A stretch of 64,000 bases of DNA from Novosphingobium fluoreni (GTDB lineage Bacteria > Pseudomonadota > Alphaproteobacteria > Sphingomonadales > Sphingomonadaceae). Positions within the stretch are counted from its first letter, which is position 1. Every line of letters starts with the position of its first letter. The stretch covers positions 434,001-498,000 of the forward strand of contig NZ_JACIDY010000002.1 in the NCBI RefSeq assembly GCF_014196615.1, read 5' to 3'. Of the stretch, positions 58,753 through 64,000 are shown piece by piece. The translations under genes were made by a program, and so were the position numbers. The notes under the pieces are model-generated. The model did not search any database. It had not been told where the DNA came from and saw only the letters and a list, made by a program, of their open reading frames with translations.

Positions 58753-60219
58753 TCAGCCGAAAGCGTGCAAGCAATCGAAAGCGTCGCTTTCCGCAAGCCA
58801 CTCCACCCGATCCCGGCCTTTTCGCTTCGCGCGATAGAGTGCGCCGTCCAGCTGGCTGATCAGTTCGGGCAGATCCGACACTCCCCGATCGACATGGGCC
58901 GCGCCGATGCTGACTGTGGCGTGAACCGGCTCGTCATTCCACATCACGGACCGGCGAGCGAACGCATCGCGAAGACGTTCCGCCACGGCCTTGGCGCCCG
59001 CTAGGCTGGATACTTCCACCACCAGCGCAAATTCCTCACCGCCCATTCGCCCGACGAGATCGGTGGCGCGGCAGCATTGCCGGGCCGTGTCGGCGAAGCT
59101 TTTGAGCACGGCATCGCCCGCAAGGTGGCCATAGCGATCGTTGATCGCCTTGAAGTGATCGATATCCAGCCAAAGCACCACCTGGCTGCCGCCCGATCCC
59201 AGCCGGTCACCCATCCGTTGTTCGAACGCCCTGCGATTGAGCAGCCCGGTCAAGCCGTCATGATCGGCGGCCTTGCGCAATTGGGTCAGCAGGCTGTCGC
59301 GCACTTCCATGGCGCTGGAGATCGTCAGCGGCACCAGCACCAGAAATGCCACCGCCACGCGAATCGAGACGACCATGCGCGGGATCGACATGTCCTGGCC
59401 GATGTCCATGTAACCCAGGCCAATCATCGTCATGCACCAGGTGCCCAGCACCATCGTCATCAAAGTCGTGCTGGGAATCGAATAGGTCAGCGCGCAAAGC
59501 AGCAGCGCGGGCAGGGGGAAGACGATGCTGCCCGGTCCATCGAACACCACCATGGCCGCGCAAGAGACCGCAAGAAACAGCCCTGGCTTCCAATCTTGAC
59601 TGCCGCGCCGGGCAAACGGGGTATCGCGCCTCTCCCAGGGAACGGGCAGCGTCAGGATCGCGGGAAGCACGATCAGGTAATTGACCAGTTCGCTGGCGGG
59701 CCATGTCATCATCGCCTGTAGCGCCGAACCATGGAACTGGAAGTGGACCAGAGCGGCCCCGCACAAGCCCGCCACCAGCGAGGCCGGAAGCAGGCGCGAA
59801 ACGATCCGCAGCACCGAATGGACGCGCCGCAGCGTCAGGTCTCGCCGGTCGAGCAGACGGAGCAGCGAAACGGCCACGGCCGTGCCGACGACGTTGCATG
59901 CGGCAAACGACATTGCGAGCGACAGGCCGTTACCGAATAGCAGGTCGCCCGCGATAAAGGCGAAGAACGCAGCCGACCAACCCGAAACGCAAAACAATCG
60001 CCGATCGCGCAGGGCGAGGCCGACCAGCACAGCATTGGCGGGCCAGAACGAAACCGAAAAGGCGTGACGAGAGGCCAGTCCGATAAGACTAGCTATGAAC
60101 ACGGCGCATCCCAGCACCACAACCGCGCGCGATCCACCCTTCAAGCGCGCGGCAAGGACAGTCCAATCGTGCCCCTTGGGCCGAGGAAGACTTGCAGGGG
60201 CTGCGGCTGAACCAGACAT
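58753..60219 (-). CDS. MASE1-GGDEF diguanylate cyclase
   Basis: A 488-residue membrane cyclase. An N-terminal MASE1-like sensor of about eight membrane helices (to residue 290) is followed by a GGDEF domain: DHDGLTGLLNRRAFEQ, WLDIDHFKAINDRYGH and the active site RMGGEEFALV. A RATD inhibitory site lies five residues before GGEEF, so product inhibition by cyclic di-GMP is likely. No EAL domain. Start is uncertain: 60219 or the upstream ATG at 60279; neither has a strong ribosome binding site. Confidence 0.9.
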   Translation of the reverse strand: MSGSAAAPASLPRPKGHDWTVLAARLKGGSRAVVVLGCAVFIASLIGLASRHAFSVSFWPANAVLVGLALRDRRLFCVSGWSAAFFAFIAGDLLFGNGLSLAMSFAACNVVGTAVAVSLLRLLDRRDLTLRRVHSVLRIVSRLLPASLVAGLCGAALVHFQFHGSALQAMMTWPASELVNYLIVLPAILTLPVPWERRDTPFARRGSQDWKPGLFLAVSCAAMVVFDGPGSIVFPLPALLLCALTYSIPSTTLMTMVLGTWCMTMIGLGYMDIGQDMSIPRMVVSIRVAVAFLVLVPLTISSAMEVRDSLLTQLRKAADHDGLTGLLNRRAFEQRMGDRLGSGGSQVVLWLDIDHFKAINDRYGHLAGDAVLKSFADTARQCCRATDLVGRMGGEEFALVVEVSSLAGAKAVAERLRDAFARRSVMWNDEPVHATVSIGAAHVDRGVSDLPELISQLDGALYRAKRKGRDRVEWLAESDAFDCLHAFG

Positions 60220-60482
60220 CGTGGGAATACCTAGGCCACTTTCGTAAACAGACAGGTAACGGCGTTTCATTGTAGGCATGCGCCGCGCAAGTTTAGGGTC
60301 GCGAGCAAGTCTGCGGGAATCGGCGGACCGGCTGGCCCTGGCGGATACTGCAATCGCACAGCATCTGTCGGCGGCTCTGCTCCGGTTTGGCGGTATTAAC
60401 CTTCACGGCCAGCCCATTGTGCCTACGCCTTAACCCCGGCGTGGCTTGACCGGCGCGCGCCGCAGCGCCATTGCTGCCGCCG

Positions 60483-60734
60483 ATGACCGATACGCCCGAA
60501 ATCGCCGCGATGACCTTCGAGGATGCCTTGCGCTCACTGGAAGATGTGGTGCGCGCGCTGGAAAGCGGTGACGTGCCGCTCGACGATTCGATCACGTTGT
60601 ACGAACGTGGCGAAGCCTTGCGGCGGCATTGCCAGGCCCGCCTGGATGCGGCGCAGGCGCGGATCGAAAAGATCGTCGCCGGGCCGGATGGCTTGCCGGC
60701 ATCCACCCAGCCCTTCGATGCGGCGGGTCGCTGA
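60483..60734 (+). CDS. xseB: Exodeoxyribonuclease VII small subunit
   Basis: Small subunit of the nuclease that degrades single-stranded DNA. The 83-residue protein shows MTFEDALRSLEDVVRALESGDVPLDDSITLYERGEALRRHC, the family signature. ATG at 60483 is preferred to the TTG at 60471. It precedes ispA, a common order in bacteria. xseA is elsewhere. Confidence 0.95.
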   Translation: MTDTPEIAAMTFEDALRSLEDVVRALESGDVPLDDSITLYERGEALRRHCQARLDAAQARIEKIVAGPDGLPASTQPFDAAGR

Positions 60735-60830
60735 AACTTGGCTTCGGCGCAGGATACACAAGCGGGAGCATCGGCTGGTCTTTCGGCTGAAAAGCCGGAC
60801 ATGACAGCGATGGCGAGTGGGGAGAGGGCG

Positions 60831-61724
60831 ATGAGTACGGGGATGTTGCGCGAAGCCATGGCGGGCATCGCCGAGGAGATCGACCGCGCGTTTGACCTGC
60901 TGTTGCCGGTGCCCGGCGATCCCCGGGCGCGGTTGGTGGAGGCGATGCGCTACGCCACGATCGGCGGCGGCAAGCGGCTACGGCCACTGCTGTTGAGCGC
61001 CACGGCGGCGATGTACGGCGTCGATCGCGATGCCGCCGTGCGGGCGGGCTGCGCGATCGAAGCGATCCACGTCTATTCCCTGATCCACGACGATTTGCCC
61101 TGCATGGACAACGACGCCCTGCGGCATGGCAAGCCGACGCTGCACCTCGCCTTTGACGAGGCGACGGCGGTGCTCGCCGGCGATGCCTTGCACGATTTCG
61201 CCTTTGAAATCCTGGCCGATACCGCCACCAGCGCCGATCCCTTCGTGCGGATCGAACTGGTTCGCGCGCTCGGCCTGGCCAGCGGCTGGCAAGGCATGGC
61301 AGGTGGCCAGATGATGGACCTGGTGGCCGAAACCAGCGAGTTCGACCTGCCCACAGTCACGCGCCTGCAACAGCTCAAGACCGGCGCGCTGCTGGGCGCG
61401 TCGATAGAGATGGGCGCGATCCTGGGCCGCGTGCCGGTCGAAGGGCGTACCCATTTGCGCGGCTATGCGCGCGATATCGGCCTCGCTTTCCAGATCGTCG
61501 ATGACCTGATCGATCATGAGGGCGACGCCGCCGTGGCGGGCAAGGCTGTGGGCAAGGATGCGCAGGCCGGGAAGGAGACCTTCGTGTCGCTTCTTGGCGC
61601 CGAACCCGCCCGGCAGCGCGCGCATATGCTGGTGGACCAGGCTGTCACCCACCTCGCCAGCCATGGTCAGGAAGCGGATTTGCTGCGTGCCGTCGCGCGC
61701 TACATCGTGGAGAGGGATCACTGA
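60831..61724 (+). CDS. ispA: Polyprenyl (farnesyl/geranylgeranyl) diphosphate synthase
   Basis: Condenses IPP with allylic diphosphates to make the C15 or C20 isoprenoid precursor. The 297-residue protein shows GGGKRLRPLL, the first Asp-rich motif HDDLPCMDND, the second DDLIDHEGD, and GKDAQAGKETFVSLLG. The start at 60831 follows a GGGGAGAGG site; several upstream codons are possible. It lies behind xseB; dxs, often next, is absent. Confidence 0.93.
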   Translation: MSTGMLREAMAGIAEEIDRAFDLLLPVPGDPRARLVEAMRYATIGGGKRLRPLLLSATAAMYGVDRDAAVRAGCAIEAIHVYSLIHDDLPCMDNDALRHGKPTLHLAFDEATAVLAGDALHDFAFEILADTATSADPFVRIELVRALGLASGWQGMAGGQMMDLVAETSEFDLPTVTRLQQLKTGALLGASIEMGAILGRVPVEGRTHLRGYARDIGLAFQIVDDLIDHEGDAAVAGKAVGKDAQAGKETFVSLLGAEPARQRAHMLVDQAVTHLASHGQEADLLRAVARYIVERDH

Positions 61725-62242
61725 TGGCTGGGGCGGAGCGCGTTGGCGTCTATCCGGGAACGTTCGATCCCATCACCTTGGGCCATGCCGATATCATCCG
61801 GCGCGGCGCGAAACTGGTCGATCGGTTGATTTTGGGTGTAACCACCAATCCTTCGAAAAACCCGATGTTCACCCCTGATGAGCGCATCGCCATGGTGGAG
61901 CGCGAGGTGGCGTCTCTCGGCATCGAAAACGTCGACGTGGTTGGCTTCAACGCGCTGCTAATGAAGTTTGCCGAGGCGCAAGGGGCCAGCGTGATCGTGC
62001 GCGGGCTGCGCGCCGTGGCCGACTTTGAGTACGAGTATCAGATGGCCGGCATGAACCAGCAGCTGAACGCCGGCATCGAAACGGTATTCCTGATGGCTGA
62101 CGTAGGCCTGCAGCCCATCGCCTCCAAGCTGGTGAAGGAAATCGCGATCTTCGGCGGAGACATTTCCAAGTTCGTCAGCCCGGCCGTGCGCGACGATGTG
62201 GAGGCGCGGATCGCCCAGACCGGACGGAAAGGCGATTACTGA
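61724..62242 (+). CDS. coaD: Phosphopantetheine adenylyltransferase
   Basis: Fourth step of coenzyme A synthesis. The 172-residue protein shows YPGTFDPITLGHADIIRRG (HxGH nucleotide site), VIVRGLRAVADFEYEYQMAGMN and SSKLVKEIAIFGGD-like end motif (ASKLVKEIAIFGG). Its ATG overlaps the ispA stop codon, so translation is coupled. Confidence 0.97.
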   Translation: MAGAERVGVYPGTFDPITLGHADIIRRGAKLVDRLILGVTTNPSKNPMFTPDERIAMVEREVASLGIENVDVVGFNALLMKFAEAQGASVIVRGLRAVADFEYEYQMAGMNQQLNAGIETVFLMADVGLQPIASKLVKEIAIFGGDISKFVSPAVRDDVEARIAQTGRKGDY

Positions 62243-62253
62243 GCGATCGCCTT
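62229..62253 (+). terminator. Hairpin at the end of coaD
   Basis: AAGGCGAT (62229-62236) pairs perfectly with ATCGCCTT (62246-62253) across a loop that contains the coaD stop codon. A T-rich stretch (CTCTTTGTTT) follows a little later. A modest terminator or 3' stabiliser. Confidence 0.45.
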
Positions 62254-62369
62254 CCGCCTCTTTGTTTCCGTTCATTGCCATGACAGCGGCCAGAGACTAT
62301 CGCCGCGCGTGACAGTGTTCCCCTGCTGCGGCCCATCCCCCCATGGCCGCGCCTTATGAAGAGTGGCCG

Positions 62370-63059
62370 ATGAAAGCTCGTGTGCTTGTCCCGACGATGA
62401 TGGGCATGTTGATGGGGCTGGCGCTGACCGCGTCGCCGGCGCTCGCCAAGAAGAAGGCGCCCCCACCGACGCCGGAACCAACCACGGTTTCCACCGCTGT
62501 CGATTCCGATATCTCGCATGATGCGGATAACGTGCTGTTGCTGGACTTGTCGGACGGCGGGCGCGTTGCGATCCGCTTGATGCCGCAGTGGGCCCCCACC
62601 CACGTTGAGCGAATCAAGACGCTGGCCCGGGAGGGCTTCTACAACGGTGTGATTTTCCACCGCGTGATCGATGGTTTCATGGCGCAGACCGGCGATCCCA
62701 CGGGAACGGGTGAGGGCGGTTCCAAGCTGCCTGACCTGAAGGCGGAGTTCAACGCCGTGCCCCATCTGCGCGGCACGGTCTCGATGGCGCGCACCAACGA
62801 TCCCAACAGCGCGAACAGTCAGTTCTTCATCGTTTTTTACCCCCGCTTCGCGCTTGATCACAAATACACCGTGTTCGGCCGCGTGATCTCCGGGATGCAA
62901 TATGTCGACGCCATCCAGCGCGGCGAACCGCCTGCCAACCCGACCCGGGTGCTGCAGGCCTCGCTCGCCAGTGACAAGAAGGGGCCGCCGCCTGCCCCTA
63001 TCAGCGCTGCGGCACCGTCGCTCAGTGCCGACAAGCCGAGCCTCTCGCAGCCGAACTGA
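62370..63059 (+). CDS. Secreted cyclophilin-type peptidyl-prolyl isomerase
   Basis: A 229-residue protein: a signal peptide (to ASPALAKKK), a proline-rich linker, and a cyclophilin domain (VERIKTLAREGFYNGVIFHRVIDGFMAQTGDPTGTGEGG...SQFFIVF) with the conserved Arg and Gln residues of the active site. A Pro/Ser-rich tail follows. It probably acts in the periplasm. ATG at 62370 places the signal peptide first; 62343 is an alternative. queA follows 19 bases later. Confidence 0.93.
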   Translation: MKARVLVPTMMGMLMGLALTASPALAKKKAPPPTPEPTTVSTAVDSDISHDADNVLLLDLSDGGRVAIRLMPQWAPTHVERIKTLAREGFYNGVIFHRVIDGFMAQTGDPTGTGEGGSKLPDLKAEFNAVPHLRGTVSMARTNDPNSANSQFFIVFYPRFALDHKYTVFGRVISGMQYVDAIQRGEPPANPTRVLQASLASDKKGPPPAPISAAAPSLSADKPSLSQPN

Positions 63060-63078
63060 CGCCGCTCGGCGCTGACCG

Positions 63079-64000
63079 ATGAACGTCGACCTGTTCGATT
63101 TCGAGCTGCCGAACGAGCGCATCGCTCTGCGGCCGGTGAAGCCTCGTGATGCCGCCCGGATGCTGGTGGCCGATGGCACGGCGGAGATAGCCGATCGGCA
63201 TGTGCGGGATCTTCCGCAGATGCTGCGGGCAGGCGATGTGCTGGTCTTCAACGACACGCGCGTGATCCCGGCTCAGCTGGAGGGGCAGCGGGGCGAAGCA
63301 CGGATCGGCGCGACTTTGCACAAGCGCATCGATCTGCGCCGCTGGCAGGCCTTTGTGCGAAATGCCAAGCGGCTGCGGCCCGGCGATGTCATCAGCTTCC
63401 CGGCGGGGGTTTCCGCGACGGCGGAGCAGCGGTTCGAAGATGGCAGCTGGACGCTGGCGTTTTCAGGCGATGAGCCTGTGGAAGTCTTGCTGGAGCGCGC
63501 GGGCCGCATGCCGTTGCCGCCCTACATCGCCGGCAAGCGCCCTACGGATGAAGCCGATCGCAGCGATTACCAGACCATGTTCGCCACTCGCGACGGTGCG
63601 GTGGCGGCGCCCACTGCCTCGCTCCATTTCACGCCCGACCTCGTGGAACGGCTGGACGCTGCCGGCATTGGACGTGAGACGCTGACGTTGCATGTCGGCG
63701 CGGGCACCTTCCTGCCGGTCAAAGCCGAAGACACGGCTGACCACCGCATGCACGCGGAATGGGGCCGGATCGACGCCGATACCGCCGCCCGCCTCAACGC
63801 CGTTCGACAAAAAGGCGGCCGCGTTATCGCCGTGGGCACCACCAGCTTGCGCCTGCTGGAAAGCGCGGCGCAGGACGATAAGCAGATCGCTCCGTTCGAA
63901 GGTGACACGGCGATCTTCATCACCCCGGGCTATCGCTTCCGCGCGATCGACGGCTTGATGACCAACTTCCACTTGCCCCGATCGACGCTGTTCATGCTGG
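63079..64000 (+). CDS. queA: tRNA ribosyltransferase-isomerase QueA (3' end beyond the window)
   Basis: Transfers ribosyl from SAM to preQ1 in tRNA, making epoxyqueuosine. About 307 codons are present without a stop; the family is usually about 340-350 residues. Seen are [83 protein letters not shown] and [12 protein letters not shown] at the edge. The gene runs past 64000. Confidence 0.96.
   Translation, partial: MNVDLFDFELPNERIALRPVKPRDAARMLVADGTAEIADRHVRDLPQMLRAGDVLVFNDTRVIPAQLEGQRGEARIGATLHKRIDLRRWQAFVRNAKRLRPGDVISFPAGVSATAEQRFEDGSWTLAFSGDEPVEVLLERAGRMPLPPYIAGKRPTDEADRSDYQTMFATRDGAVAAPTASLHFTPDLVERLDAAGIGRETLTLHVGAGTFLPVKAEDTADHRMHAEWGRIDADTAARLNAVRQKGGRVIAVGTTSLRLLESAAQDDKQIAPFEGDTAIFITPGYRFRAIDGLMTNFHLPRSTLFML

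Overview
The window is a GC-rich, gene-dense stretch of chromosome from an alphaproteobacterium, most likely a member of the Sphingomonadales. The genus cannot be fixed from this sequence. Evidence for the placement: a circularly permuted two-piece tmRNA with an ANDN-type tag, a SciP (DUF1153) cell-cycle regulator, an EL222-like LOV-HTH photoreceptor, a TonB-dependent receptor, and the gene orders lptD-surA-pdxA-ksgA and psd-pssA. Almost everything is housekeeping. I see no prophage, transposase, CRISPR array, toxin-antitoxin pair or recognisable defence island.

Layout. 0-9.3 kb: a small secreted protein, secA, a LOV-HTH light regulator, a beta-helix gene without a proper 5' end, rlmB, tRNA-Tyr, psd-pssA and two small membrane proteins. 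9.6-14.7 kb: rpsB-tsf, a lipoprotein, thiE, a membrane-tethered HTH protein with a membrane neighbour, and bamD. 14.8-22.3 kb: an Rrf2 / DUF2292 / TonB-receptor module sitting between bamD and recN-ligA. 22.3-25.6 kb: a GDT1-family transporter gene behind a yybP-ykoY (manganese) riboswitch, sciP, a divergent PilZ-like gene, a DUF2459 gene and prmA. 25.7-34 kb: sdhC-sdhD-sdhA without sdhB, a palindromic repeat, a LysR regulator, an acyltransferase, a flavin reductase, a lipoprotein and an enoyl-CoA hydratase-like hydrolase. 33.3-37.5 kb: a lemA / TPM / TPM / nudix / small Cys protein operon, mscL, ssrA and a small membrane protein. 37.6-45.9 kb: lptD-surA-pdxA-ksgA on the minus strand and pepA-holC-ndk on the plus strand. 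46-58.7 kb: leuA, a phosphatase, an I78-YceI-I78 group, ilvB-ilvN-ilvC, miaA and serB head to head, a DUF1345 protein and purL. 58.7-64 kb: a MASE1-GGDEF cyclase, xseB-ispA-coaD, a cyclophilin and the 5' part of queA, which runs off the right edge.

How it fits together: envelope biogenesis (secA, bamD, lptD, surA, psd/pssA), translation (rpsB, tsf, rlmB, prmA, ksgA, miaA, queA, ssrA, tRNA-Tyr), branched-chain amino acid synthesis (leuA, ilvBNC), and DNA repair or replication (recN, ligA, holC, xseB) dominate. Regulation is the most interesting layer: a manganese riboswitch, a blue-light transcription factor with a perfect palindrome beside its start codon, a four-cysteine Rrf2 regulator with a candidate operator in the following promoter, a tail-anchored HTH protein, and possible CtrA half-sites between sciP and a PilZ-like gene. 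None of these is clearly a new system; the Rrf2 module and the tethered-HTH pair are the best candidates for undescribed biology.
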